64,000 nt of DNA, taken from the NCBI GenBank assembly GCA_934130545.1, contig CAKOYD010000002.1:62001-126000 (forward strand), in the 5' to 3' direction. A program made the position numbers and the translations under genes. A model generated the notes under the pieces. The model had not been told where the DNA came from. It saw only the letters and a list, made by a program, of their open reading frames with translations, and did not search any database. This DNA is from an uncultured Bacilli bacterium. GTDB taxonomy: Bacteria; Bacillota_I; Bacilli_A; RF39; UBA660. Position 1 is the first letter of the stretch. Each line of letters starts with the position of its first letter. Positions 24,525 through 32,688 of the stretch are shown here, one piece after another.

Positions 24525-25506
24525 ATTTTTCTGCTTCTTCTAACATATTAGTAATTAAAATTCCATATCCTTTGGTAGGTTCATTTACAACAACATGAGT
24601 AACTGCTCCAATAATATAATCACCCTGTACAATAGGACTACCGCTCATTCCCTGTACTATTCCACCAGTTTTTTTTAGTAATTTTTTATCAGTTATTTGA
24701 AATAAAATATTTTTACTATCATAACCATTATTTAATTTAATAATGTTGATATCAAAGCTTTCTACTTTATCTCCTTCAATAACTGTAAGTATTTGTGCTT
24801 TATCTAGTTTTATATCATTAATGGTAGCTACTTTGTACAATTTTTTATCAGGTATTTCTGCTGTATAGTTACCAAATATTCCAGCATAGGTGTTCTCGTT
24901 AATTGTACCATATACGTTATCTTGGTTATAGTTGGCATTCTTTTCTCCTGGTGAATTACTTCTACTTGGAACAATACTAATTACATTACTTTGGTATATT
25001 TGTCCATCCTTTATATCTAATTTTTGAGAGGTGTTTTTTTCTATTATTTCATGTCCTAGAGCACCATATAATTTTGTATTAGGATCTATATATGTTAATG
25101 TTCCCACACCACTGATGCTATCTTTTACATATAGTCCTGTTTTATATACGCCATTTTCGTCTAGAACAAGTTTTAATGTTGTAGTATTTTCTTCCGTACC
25201 ACGCAAGTAATCAACAGTAACACTATTATTTTTAATGGTTTTAGAAATTACATTAAGCATTTCATTTATAGAGGATACTTTATAACCATTAACTCGTAAT
25301 ATTTTATCACCAGGTACTAATGTTTTGTTTTGATTAGATCCTATATCATAAGAACCTACAACTATAACATAATTAGAATTAATTTTAATACCAACGTTTT
25401 CCCCACCAGCAATAATGTAGTCCGAATAGGCATAGACTTGAAATGGAATAATAAGTGTTAGAAGGGCAAAAACTAAAACTTTTGTTTTAAGATTTTTTAA
25501 GTCCAT
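24523..25506 (-). CDS. spoIVB: SpoIVB serine peptidase (S55)
   Basis: A 327-residue exported protease. Its parts are a signal anchor (residues 8-26), a PDZ domain (about 30-110; NKTLVPGDKILRVNGYKV) and an S55 peptidase domain with the conserved His in GALGHEII and the nucleophilic Ser in VQGMSGSPIVQG. SpoIVB is made in the forespore and cleaves SpoIVFA to release pro-sigma-K processing, and also activates late sporulation events. It is shorter than the 426-residue B. subtilis protein, mainly at the N-terminus. The start has AAAGGAG upstream. A stand-alone gene with its own terminator. Confidence 0.92.
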   Translation of the reverse strand: MDLKNLKTKVLVFALLTLIIPFQVYAYSDYIIAGGENVGIKINSNYVIVVGSYDIGSNQNKTLVPGDKILRVNGYKVSSINEMLNVISKTIKNNSVTVDYLRGTEENTTTLKLVLDENGVYKTGLYVKDSISGVGTLTYIDPNTKLYGALGHEIIEKNTSQKLDIKDGQIYQSNVISIVPSRSNSPGEKNANYNQDNVYGTINENTYAGIFGNYTAEIPDKKLYKVATINDIKLDKAQILTVIEGDKVESFDINIIKLNNGYDSKNILFQITDKKLLKKTGGIVQGMSGSPIVQGDYIIGAVTHVVVNEPTKGYGILITNMLEEAEK

Positions 25507-25658
25507 AAAACATCTCCTTTTCCCAGACTACATTATTATTATTGCTTATATTATTTTTTATATTATAAGTAAAAAATGGTATCGTTATCTCTAAAGAAAA
25601 TTTTAATTTTTTTAAATTTTTTATATTATTATTTTTAGCATATTTTATATTTTTATAA

Positions 25659-26130
25659 TTATTTTTTTAACTCATCCTCCATTTGCTTTTTAATTTTATC
25701 AATATCTGTGAAGAATAAATCTATTCCACGTTTTTTTTAATTTTATTAAATTTTCAAAATTTTCTAATATAATTTTTTCTAATTTTTCTGGAACTTTCGC
25801 AGGTTTCCCATCAACAGTATGAACATGATCGATATATTTTTCTAATGTAGGAAATGCATTTTGTAGTAATATAACAGCTTTTTTATCAAAAACATTTTCA
25901 ATTAAAATAGTATTACAAACTCCATATTTTTCTATCTTTTTATCAATAATCTTTTTATATTTATTAACTTTACTACTAAGAGGAATAAACCACAATATAA
26001 CACCATCTTTAATAGTAAAATACGTTGGTCTCTTTTTCCCACGCTCATGATTAGTCATAAGCTTCTCATCATTAACAATATCAAAAAATTTATCTTTAAT
26101 ATGGTATAAATAACCTGTCTCTATTTTCAT
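25659..26130 (-). CDS. cptN: CptN-like type III toxin (endoribonuclease), reading frame interrupted near the C-terminus
   Basis: From ATG 26130 (AGGAG nine bases upstream) the frame reads MKIETGYLYHIKDKFF, then NDEKLMTNHERGKKRPTYF and ILWFIPLSSKVNKYKKII, the pattern of CptN/ToxN-type RNases of type III toxin-antitoxin systems. As sequenced the frame ends at 25699 after an A8 tract (25738-25731, minus strand). With seven A instead of eight, translation would continue as KRGIDLFFTDIDKIKKQMED to a stop ending at 25659, giving about 156 residues. So the gene is either frameshifted, slippery, or carries a homopolymer sequencing error. It lies behind the pseudoknot repeats and terminator that form the antitoxin. 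Confidence 0.8.
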
Positions 26131-26164
26131 ATAATCAACTCCTAAAGACATTCTACCACATAGC

Positions 26165-26196
26165 AAAAGAAAACTCTATTAAGTTAACAGAGTTTT
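26165..26196 (-). terminator. Leaky terminator between antitoxin RNA and toxin
   Basis: On the minus strand AAAACTCT (26196-26189) pairs with AGAGTTTT (26177-26170), followed by CTTTT. In type III systems a terminator at this place lets antitoxin RNA outnumber toxin mRNA. Confidence 0.85.
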
Positions 26197-26205
26197 CAAA
26201 TATTT

Positions 26206-26301
26206 TCAACTAGGATTACTTATTACTCGCACCACCTAGAAGCGAGAAACATTGTCGACCGAGATTACTTATTACTCGCCCACTCGGAAGCGAGAAACAT
26301 T
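26206..26301 (-). ncRNA. cptI: CptI-like antitoxin RNA: two 48-nt H-type pseudoknot repeats
   Basis: Two tandem 48-nt units on the minus strand (26301-26254 and 26253-26206), each beginning AATGTTTCTCGC. In each unit CTCGC pairs with GCGAG, and a second interleaved stem pairs CCGAG with CTCGG in unit 1 but CTAGG with CCTAG in unit 2. The order of half-stems makes an H-type pseudoknot, and the second stem covaries between copies. A consensus promoter lies upstream, and a terminator then the toxin gene lie downstream. This is the standard layout of type III toxin-antitoxin RNA, in which each repeat binds and inhibits one toxin molecule. Confidence 0.85.
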
Positions 26302-26332
26302 TACATTTAGTTACATCTTTAAATGCAATATT

Positions 26333-26361
26333 AATATACTATATTTCATGAAAAAAGTCAA
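26333..26361 (-). promoter_or_regulatory. Strong promoter of the antitoxin-toxin unit
   Basis: On the minus strand: TTGACT (26361-26356), a 17-base spacer, TATATT (26338-26333). The start site would be near 26326, about 25 bases before the first repeat. Confidence 0.85.
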
Positions 26362-26455
26362 CGCCTGTCATGGAATTTACAAATTATCACCTTGCACTAT
26401 TATTATATGTTATTTTGTAAATAACAATACATATATTTAATTAGGTGAACAATTT

Positions 26456-27214
26456 ATGAACAATACTCATTTAGCTTTTTTATTAACAACATTAGCAGGT
26501 TTCTCTACTCTACTTGGTACAATACTAATTTTCTTTAAATTTAAAAATAAAAACAAAATTATTGCTAATTCTCTTAGTTTTGCCGCTGGAGTAATGATAA
26601 CTGTCTCAGTCTTAGACTTAGTACCCGAAAGCATTAAATTGCTAAGACCAACTAGTACTCCTTTTTGGACCATAACCTTATCATTTCTATTTATCATTAT
26701 TGGCATAGTTATATCTAGTTTAATTGACTATTATTTACCAAGTAATTCTTACAACAACGATAATTTATATAAAGTTGGTATTATCTCTATGTTAGCCATT
26801 ATAATTCATAACATACCTGAAGGCATCGCCACCTTTATTGCCACAAATAGTAATGTCTTCTTAGGCTTTTCTCTAGCTCTTGCTATTGCTCTTCACAATA
26901 TTCCTGAAGGTATCAGTATTTCAGTACCCATATACTATGCTACTGGCAATAAGAAAAAAGCCTTATTATATACTTTAATATCGGCTTTAAGTGAACCTAT
27001 CGGAGCCATTTTAGCATACCTATTTCTCAGTAGATTTATCAATAATATCATTCTAGGACTATTATTCTCCCTAATCGCTGGTATTATGCTTCAAATATCA
27101 TTTTGCGAACTATTACCAGGCTCTAAAAAATATAATATTAACACTACATTTTTCTTCATCCTAGGAATCTTAATTATGATATTTAATCTGATACTAAATT
27201 ATTTAATAATTTAA
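26456..27214 (+). CDS. ZIP-family divalent metal transporter
   Basis: A 252-residue membrane protein with about eight helices. Two copies of the metal-site motif HNIPEG are present: HNIPEGIATF near residue 117 and ALHNIPEGISISVP near 145, in the fourth and fifth helices, exactly as in ZupT/ZIP permeases. It imports zinc and possibly iron or manganese; specificity cannot be read. TTAGGTGAACAATTT lies before the ATG. The end of the gene overlaps the convergent yqxA-like gene by 32 bases. The repeats upstream belong to the antitoxin on the other strand, not to a metal riboswitch. Confidence 0.92.
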   Translation: MNNTHLAFLLTTLAGFSTLLGTILIFFKFKNKNKIIANSLSFAAGVMITVSVLDLVPESIKLLRPTSTPFWTITLSFLFIIIGIVISSLIDYYLPSNSYNNDNLYKVGIISMLAIIIHNIPEGIATFIATNSNVFLGFSLALAIALHNIPEGISISVPIYYATGNKKKALLYTLISALSEPIGAILAYLFLSRFINNIILGLLFSLIAGIMLQISFCELLPGSKKYNINTTFFFILGILIMIFNLILNYLII

Positions 27215-27506
27215 AACATACTTCAACACCTTTCTTAATAGATTTATTAATATTACTAGTAACTCTATATGTAAACTTAGTTAGACTATTACTATAGTCT
27301 TTTTCTGTACTAACAACATAATCATTTAACGAAACATCTTTACCCTGGGATATATCACTTTCAAAAAGTTTTATTTGCTCATTTGTCAATATCATCTTCT
27401 TCTGTAATTGATAATCATAATAACTAGAAATAGAGATAATATAAACAATAATATAACAAGTAAAAACTAACAATACCACACTTTTAAACATCTTACCTTT
27501 TTTCAT
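27183..27506 (-). CDS. Single-pass membrane protein downstream of spoIIP (YqxA-like by position)
   Basis: A 107-residue protein with one N-terminal membrane helix (about residues 9-27) and a charged extracytoplasmic or intermembrane region. In B. subtilis the order is gpr - spoIIP - yqxA, and the same order here suggests a YqxA counterpart; sequence similarity alone would not be enough. Its start overlaps the spoIIP stop (ATGA), so the two are co-translated. The 3' end overlaps the convergent ZIP gene by 32 bases, so neither transcript can end before entering the other gene. Confidence 0.6.
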   Translation of the reverse strand: MKKGKMFKSVVLLVFTCYIIVYIISISSYYDYQLQKKMILTNEQIKLFESDISQGKDVSLNDYVVSTEKDYSNSLTKFTYRVTSNINKSIKKGVEVCFKLLNNLVSD

Positions 27507-28522
27507 GCTTCACCATTTATATATTTAGTTAAAATAGTAGATATTGCGTCAATAGTATTAAATACTTCTTCAATAGTATTTTCATATCCACCAACCTCTA
27601 TTAACATTGCATTACCACTAATATCTTGATTATATATCCCATTTACTCCCGGCCCTGACTTCTTATATAAACCACGTGATAACCCCGGATAATACTTATT
27701 AAAAAGACTATTTATATTACTTGCCGTATCAACATTTAACTGATAATTATCATGCTCTAATCCTACCACAAATAATATTTTAGCATAACTCTTCCCACTT
27801 ATCATCGCCGTAGAAGTACTCTTATTAACTGAATCTCTATGAATATCAATATAATATTTAAGCGTATTATATTTATTTTTTTTATCTAATATTAATAACC
27901 TACTAGCAGCATAACTCTTTGAATGATCCCAATTATTAATATTTAAAAACTCTGCCAAATTAGTATCTTCCACTATTGAAGAAACCCCATTTTTATTTAA
28001 CTTTTCTTTAAGTAAATACGACGCCATCAATACATTAGGTGTTATTCCATATATTTTTAAATTAGTATTATCATAATTTTCCAATTGATGAGAATTATAT
28101 ATATAAACAATCGGATTATCAACATCACTAGGATTAGGATCTTCAATAAAACTACTTATCTCTTTTAACTCTTCAAATTCATGATAATCATCATCAGTAG
28201 ATAATGTTATCTTGCTATTCTTTCCTTTAAACACTGTCGCATTCAATAATGACAAAGGATATTTAAAATCTATTTTTAAAAAATAATTAACGGTTTTATT
28301 AACTAGATTAGGAAACTTATATTGATTTAGTTCATCAATACTACCACCCTCTAGTAAAAATATAATAAATTCTTCGTTAAAATTATCTTTATTCTTACGC
28401 ATTGATAAATAAAAAGTAAAACATATTGAAAAATAAATAATAAGTAAATAGATTAAATATTTAAATTTAGTTTTCTTTCTCTTTTTAGGAGTCTTAAGAT
28501 TAAGTTTATTATTTTTAAACAT
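27503..28522 (-). CDS. spoIIP: Stage II sporulation protein P (cell-wall amidase/endopeptidase)
   Basis: A 339-residue membrane-anchored hydrolase: an N-terminal basic tail and helix (about residues 24-41), then a SpoIIP domain from about residue 140. The domain shows IYNSHQLENY (zinc His), YYIDIHRDSV, and a C-terminal AMLIEVGGYENTIEE, which carries the catalytic Glu. SpoIIP cleaves peptidoglycan stem peptides during septal thinning and engulfment, together with SpoIID and SpoIIM; spoIIM is at 18.1 kb. The gene lies 32 bases after gpr, the same pairing as in Bacillus and Clostridium. Confidence 0.93.
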   Translation of the reverse strand: MFKNNKLNLKTPKKRKKTKFKYLIYLLIIYFSICFTFYLSMRKNKDNFNEEFIIFLLEGGSIDELNQYKFPNLVNKTVNYFLKIDFKYPLSLLNATVFKGKNSKITLSTDDDYHEFEELKEISSFIEDPNPSDVDNPIVYIYNSHQLENYDNTNLKIYGITPNVLMASYLLKEKLNKNGVSSIVEDTNLAEFLNINNWDHSKSYAASRLLILDKKNKYNTLKYYIDIHRDSVNKSTSTAMISGKSYAKILFVVGLEHDNYQLNVDTASNINSLFNKYYPGLSRGLYKKSGPGVNGIYNQDISGNAMLIEVGGYENTIEEVFNTIDAISTILTKYINGEA

Positions 28523-28554
28523 ATATCCATCACCATAATAATTATATTTTATTC

Positions 28555-29577
28555 TTACGAATTTATTTGTCGATGTAAGGAATTATTAAGGGAATTTGCT
28601 ATTACAATACTTAATTTATCAATAAGAAAATCTACTTCTTTCGGACATACCATTAAATTATAATCTAAAGCTTCTAAAACCTCTGTTATTAGTTGATGTT
28701 TTTCATTGCTATCTAAGTCACCCAACAAACCTAATAAATTATGTTCCTCCTCTTTATTTAGCTTAATATTTTCTAATTTATTCTTATAATTATTATGATG
28801 AACTGATAACTTACTAACTTCAAAATTATTCTTAGTATATGATATATGTTTAAATAAATAATTAATAGTATCACTAACAATAGTAGAAGACTCCACAACA
28901 GTCGGTACACCAATTGCTAAAACAGGAATACCCAATGTCTTAAAACTTATCTCCTTACGTTGATTACCTACTCCACTACCCGGATGTATTCCCGTATTAG
29001 TCATCTGAATAGTATGATTTAATCTTTCAATAGAGGAAGACGCTAAAGCATCAATTGCAATAATAAACTTAGGCTTAATCTCTTTAACAATACTAGTTAT
29101 TAAATCTGCTGTCTCAAGACCCGTCGTTCCCTTAACACCCGGTGCAAATATTGACACCATTCTAAAACCCAAACTTACTTTATTTAGCTCAAATAAATGC
29201 TTTGTAATAATAATATTATCTAACACTTTTGGCCCCAAACTATCTGGAGTTGACTTACTATTACCTAAACCAATAATAATACATTCATCATCTTCTCTAA
29301 TATTCATCATTTTTAACATCTTACCTATTTGCTCCGTTAGCACCTTACATACCTTATTTCTATTCTCACTATCAGTAATATCATTAAATTCAATAGTAAT
29401 ATAAGTTCCTTCTTCTTTATTAATTACACTTCTATTCTTTTCATTAATAGTTAACTCTGAAACAATAATATCATCATAAATAGTTGCCTTATTATATTCT
29501 TTATCAGCAATACTTTTATCATCAATAATTAAGTCAGTTCTAATCGAAAAAGTACTTAAATCTTGCTCATTATTCAT
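28555..29577 (-). CDS. gpr: Germination protease GPR
   Basis: A 340-residue A25-family aspartic-type protease that degrades small acid-soluble spore proteins on germination. Recognisable parts are the propeptide-like start (STFSIRTDLIIDDKS), IIGLGNSKSTPDSLGPKV, IFAPGVKGTTGLETADLI, IIAIDALASSS and HPGSGVGNQRKEIS. The N-terminal prosequence is auto-processed in the family; the cleavage site here was not determined. Divergent from rpsT and upstream of spoIIP, the conserved Firmicutes order. AGTGAGGTG precedes the ATG. Forespore expression would be expected, but no sigma-G promoter was identified with confidence. Confidence 0.95.
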   Translation of the reverse strand: MNNEQDLSTFSIRTDLIIDDKSIADKEYNKATIYDDIIVSELTINEKNRSVINKEEGTYITIEFNDITDSENRNKVCKVLTEQIGKMLKMMNIREDDECIIIGLGNSKSTPDSLGPKVLDNIIITKHLFELNKVSLGFRMVSIFAPGVKGTTGLETADLITSIVKEIKPKFIIAIDALASSSIERLNHTIQMTNTGIHPGSGVGNQRKEISFKTLGIPVLAIGVPTVVESSTIVSDTINYLFKHISYTKNNFEVSKLSVHHNNYKNKLENIKLNKEEEHNLLGLLGDLDSNEKHQLITEVLEALDYNLMVCPKEVDFLIDKLSIVIANSLNNSLHRQINS

Positions 29578-29686
29578 TATTTCACCTCACTTATAAATAT
29601 TTTTTACAAAAATGCGCAAAATTATTTGCTTTTTTACGTTTTTTTTGATAAAATTATACATAGTGTTGGTGGAAGGAGAGAAACTA

Positions 29687-29956
29687 ATGGCAAACGTAAA
29701 AAATGCTGAAAAGAAAATCAAGCAAATTCGTAAAATTACTTTAGCTAATCAACAATTAAAATCAACTGCTAAAAATGCTATCAAAAATACTGATAAAGCT
29801 GTTCTAGCTGGAGATAAAGAAAAAGCTAACAAAGAATTAAAACTTGCTATTAAGAGCTTAGATAATGCTAAAAGTAAAGGATTAATGCATAGAAATAAAG
29901 TTGATAGAGAAAAATCAAGATTAACAAAAAAAGTAAATACTATGGAAGTTAGATAA
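29687..29956 (+). CDS. rpsT: 30S ribosomal protein S20
   Basis: An 89-residue basic helical protein, MANVKNAEKKIKQIRKI at the start and HRNKVDREKSRLTKKV at the end, as in S20, which binds 16S rRNA. The ATG at 29687 is chosen because GGAAGGAGAG lies upstream; the frame is open further upstream but without a ribosome-binding site. The gene is divergent from gpr, as in B. subtilis. After the stop, AAATCTAC can pair with a distant GTAGATTT (near 29991), which may serve as a weak terminator. Confidence 0.96.
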   Translation: MANVKNAEKKIKQIRKITLANQQLKSTAKNAIKNTDKAVLAGDKEKANKELKLAIKSLDNAKSKGLMHRNKVDREKSRLTKKVNTMEVR

Positions 29957-30071
29957 AATCTACTTCTTTTTTTTAATTATTTAGTTAACTTTGTAGATTT
30001 ATCTTAATAATTATGTTATATCTATTATTAGAGGGATATCAATATAAAATAAATATTCTTATCTTAAAAAA

Positions 30072-30190
30072 GTACGGTAGCGACTATCGGAATTAATGTC
30101 TGTGGACGAGCACTATATATGCTCTAGGAAGCAGAAAAAAATAGAGGAAAAGTTATAACTATGAAATTATTTACTTTTCATCATTTTTTT
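30072..30190 (+). ncRNA. Solo omega-RNA-like element (no tnpB attached)
   Basis: Starting at 30072, 22 bases (GTACGGTAGCGACTATCGGA and two more) are identical to the omega-RNA region downstream of tnpB at 46.98 kb. A second block ends in GAAGCAGAAA in both. Between them the hairpins differ in sequence but not in shape: GAGCA/TGCTC here, ACTC/GAGT there, inside an outer TCTG/CAGA pairing. This covariation supports a conserved RNA. The terminal GNRA hairpin of the tnpB copy is missing here. A terminator-like hairpin follows at 30161-30190. It may be an IS remnant or a guide RNA that acts in trans. Confidence 0.65.
30161..30190 (+). terminator. Terminator after the solo omega-RNA-like element
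   Basis: ATGAAA (30161-30166) pairs with TTTCAT (30176-30181), followed by a T-run at 30184-30190. It marks the likely 3' end of the small RNA. Confidence 0.6.
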
Positions 30191-30250
30191 GTTCTAATTT
30201 TAGTACTTGTTATGATATAATATTTTTAGGAAGACTAGGTTGGTGAGTAA

Positions 30251-31162
30251 ATGAAGAAAGTGATACTTTATTTAGGAATTTTTTTAATGATAACAGTAAC
30301 AGTATGTAATTTTTACACTGATAAGATATATTATTTTATAGAAACAAAAGTTTTAAAACAAGAATATGTTATAGCAAACCCCAATGACTACTTTGTCAAA
30401 ACAGATTTTAACTATGTCGAAAATTTTACTGATGATCCCTCTAATTATTTTGAATTAATTAACTATATTTATTATATTATTAATACAGGCGTTAGCTATG
30501 CTGACGGTGAATGTAAAGCTGGTTATGAAACATGTGTTAGTGATTTAGAAAGAATCGCTAAAGATGAAGAGTTATTATCTACTTTAAATAATTTCGTTCA
30601 TCCCTTTAATAGTTTTAAATCAATTAAGTTTAATATAAATAAAAAAACAAGAAGATTTTCTTTCACAATTGAACATACTTATAGTGCTAGTGAAATAGAG
30701 CAAATAAATAATTTAGTTAATACATATATTGAAGAAAATATCACTGATGATATGGATACCATAAGTAAAATTAAAAAAATCCATGACTATATAATTGATA
30801 ATACACAATATGATATAAATAAATCTAAAGATATTAATAATAGTACTTATAAGTCTAATACCGCATATGGTGTTTTATTACAAGGGTATGGTATTTGTAG
30901 TGGATACTCAGATGCCATGGCCATATTCTTACATAAATTAAATATTACTAACTATAAAATAAGTAATGATACTCATATTTGGAATTTAGTATATATTAAT
31001 GGCGCATGGCGTCATCTAGATTTAACTTGGGATGATCCTATTAGTGAACTAAATGTCAACCAAGAAACATACTTCTTAATTAGCACTAAAGAACTAAAAA
31101 AACTAAATGATAAAACCCATAACTTTAATGTTTACATATTTTCAGAAGCTAATAAATCATAA
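30251..31162 (+). CDS. Exported transglutaminase-like protein
   Basis: A 303-residue protein with an N-terminal signal/anchor (residues 3-22) and a transglutaminase-like domain in the C-terminal half. The Cys-His-Asp triad is complete: QGYGICSGYSDAMAIF, SNDTHIWNLVY and RHLDLTWDDP. Such domains act as proteases or peptide-crosslinking enzymes at the cell surface. The N-terminal 130 residues are not recognised. TAGGTTGGTGAGTAA precedes the ATG. Upstream is the solo omega-RNA-like element; a terminator shared with the convergent LOG gene lies downstream. The substrate is unknown. Confidence 0.85.
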   Translation: MKKVILYLGIFLMITVTVCNFYTDKIYYFIETKVLKQEYVIANPNDYFVKTDFNYVENFTDDPSNYFELINYIYYIINTGVSYADGECKAGYETCVSDLERIAKDEELLSTLNNFVHPFNSFKSIKFNINKKTRRFSFTIEHTYSASEIEQINNLVNTYIEENITDDMDTISKIKKIHDYIIDNTQYDINKSKDINNSTYKSNTAYGVLLQGYGICSGYSDAMAIFLHKLNITNYKISNDTHIWNLVYINGAWRHLDLTWDDPISELNVNQETYFLISTKELKKLNDKTHNFNVYIFSEANKS

Positions 31163-31163
31163 A

Positions 31164-31191
31164 ACCATAGAACTTACTCTATGGTCTTTTT
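31164..31191. terminator. Terminator between convergent genes
   Basis: ACCATAGA (31164-31171) pairs perfectly with TCTATGGT (31178-31185), followed by T-rich sequence on the plus strand. It overlaps the end of the minus-strand LOG gene. Confidence 0.85.
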
Positions 31192-31740
31192 CTTTGCCTT
31201 AACATTCATTTTATGCTTATTTATACAGTCTATTACTTCTTCCTGAGTACTTGCTATATAATAATTGCATCTATCATTCTCTCTGACAAACTTATCAGCA
31301 TATAGCATATCTAAAAACTCTAATAGTTTATTATAAAACCCATTACTATTATAAATAATTATTGGTTTATCGTGTTCATGACATCTTTTAGTTTCTATTG
31401 CCGTAAATAATTCATATACTGTCCCTATCCCACCAGGAATAAATAATAAAATATCACTATTAGATATTAAACCTGTTGTTCTATCACTAACTGAAGAACT
31501 TACTATCTCTTCATCACAATCAAGAGTATCAAGATCTTTTATATACCTAAATGGGCATACTCCAATAACTTTATTACCAAATCCTTTTGTTATATCATGA
31601 GCAACACCCATTAACCCTGAATGACAAGCTCCAAATACTAAATTATTATCTTTCATAAGTACACTAAGTAATTTTTTTGTATCATCATAATATACTTTAT
31701 CTATATAATCACTAGCAGAACATCCTATAAATATATTCAT
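31174..31740 (-). CDS. LOG-family nucleoside-monophosphate phosphoribohydrolase
   Basis: A 188-residue Rossmann-fold protein of the LOG/TIGR00730 family. The signature PGGIGTVYELFTAIE is present (usual form PGGxGTxxE), with the earlier GACHSGLMGVAHD (family: GGGxxGLMG). These enzymes remove ribose 5-phosphate from AMP or cytokinin nucleotides. Two small differences from consensus (H for G before SGLMG, and the slightly short C-terminus) do not touch the PGG..E site. GGGAGG lies before the ATG. It follows miaA by one base, an interesting pairing because MiaA makes isopentenyl-adenosine, the precursor of cytokinin-type bases. Confidence 0.88.
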   Translation of the reverse strand: MNIFIGCSASDYIDKVYYDDTKKLLSVLMKDNNLVFGACHSGLMGVAHDITKGFGNKVIGVCPFRYIKDLDTLDCDEEIVSSSVSDRTTGLISNSDILLFIPGGIGTVYELFTAIETKRCHEHDKPIIIYNSNGFYNKLLEFLDMLYADKFVRENDRCNYYIASTQEEVIDCINKHKMNVKAKKKTIE

Positions 31741-31741
31741 C

Positions 31742-32638
31742 TTAATCCTCCCTATCTACTCTATTAATATAATCTTCTACTTCATTTATTGTCTCATTAA
31801 AATTACTATAATTAACATTAAACCAAGTAATATTAAACTTATTATTAAAGAATGTATATTGTCTCTTGGCATACTTTCTAGAGTTTTGTTTAATTTTCTC
31901 TATAGCATCCTCTAATGACACTTCTTTATCAAAATAACTATATAATTCTTTATAACCAATACCATTTATTAATGGCTTAGTATGAACACCCCTATCATAT
32001 AATCCTCTTACTTCCTCGACCAAGCCATCACTAATCATCTCATCAACACGTCTATTTATTATTTTATATAAATTATCTCTATCAGTAGTTAATCCTATAA
32101 ATACAACCGGATATAATAACTTATCCCCTGACGTATTCTCCGTAATACTCTTATTATTATCTAAGTAATAGTTATATGCTCTTTCAACTCTTCTTCTATT
32201 ATTAAAATCAATATCTATATCTTTATCTAATTTCTTTAACTCATTAACTAATTCTTCATCAGTATACCTAGATAAATCTCTCTTAGAATTACTTTCCTCT
32301 AAAGTATAATCAAATAACCCAGCCTTTAAATATAGTGCTGTTCCCCCTACTATGATTATTCTTTTACCCTTCTTATTTAATTCATCTATCTTACTTCTTA
32401 AATCTTTCTGATAATGATATATTGTATATTCTTCATCAACATTCTTTATATCAAATAAATGATGAGGAATATTTTCCTTTTCATCTTCTCTTATTTTAGC
32501 AGTACCAATATTTAACTCTCTATATATCTGCATACTATCGGCATTAATAATTTCTCCATTATATTTCTTAGCAAGTTCTATACTTAATTTAGTCTTCCCT
32601 ACACCAGTCGGCCCTGTTATAACAATTATTTTCTGCAT
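31742..32638 (-). CDS. miaA: tRNA dimethylallyltransferase
   Basis: A 298-residue MiaA that adds dimethylallyl to N6 of A37 in tRNAs reading UNN codons. The P-loop is ITGPTGVGKTKLS, followed by INADSMQIYRELNIGTAK, the substrate motif VVGGTALYLKA and NRRRVERAYNYYL. ATG 32638 is chosen because AGAGGAG lies about 11 bases upstream; a GTG 12 bases earlier abuts that site. It is encoded downstream of mutL, as in many Firmicutes, but a fic gene sits between them here. It is directly followed by the LOG-family gene. Confidence 0.95.
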   Translation of the reverse strand: MQKIIVITGPTGVGKTKLSIELAKKYNGEIINADSMQIYRELNIGTAKIREDEKENIPHHLFDIKNVDEEYTIYHYQKDLRSKIDELNKKGKRIIIVGGTALYLKAGLFDYTLEESNSKRDLSRYTDEELVNELKKLDKDIDIDFNNRRRVERAYNYYLDNNKSITENTSGDKLLYPVVFIGLTTDRDNLYKIINRRVDEMISDGLVEEVRGLYDRGVHTKPLINGIGYKELYSYFDKEVSLEDAIEKIKQNSRKYAKRQYTFFNNKFNITWFNVNYSNFNETINEVEDYINRVDRED

Positions 32639-32688
32639 AATCTTAAACACTCCTCTTTCTTACCAATTAACTTTCTATAATTATCCCT

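Noticed and set aside
26206..26301. Tandem repeats upstream of the ZIP transporter read as a metal-sensing riboswitch
   Set aside because: A consensus promoter, a terminator and a CptN-like toxin gene all lie on the opposite strand in the order of a type III toxin-antitoxin locus. The plus strand has no expression platform tied to the repeats.
26252..26440. Plus-strand ORF of 62 codons over the antitoxin repeats
   Set aside because: It starts inside the antitoxin repeats, has no ribosome-binding site and no recognisable protein. It is an accidental frame.
29612..29686. Upstream extension of rpsT
   Set aside because: The added residues are promoter-region sequence. ATG 29687 follows GGAAGGAG and gives the standard S20 start.
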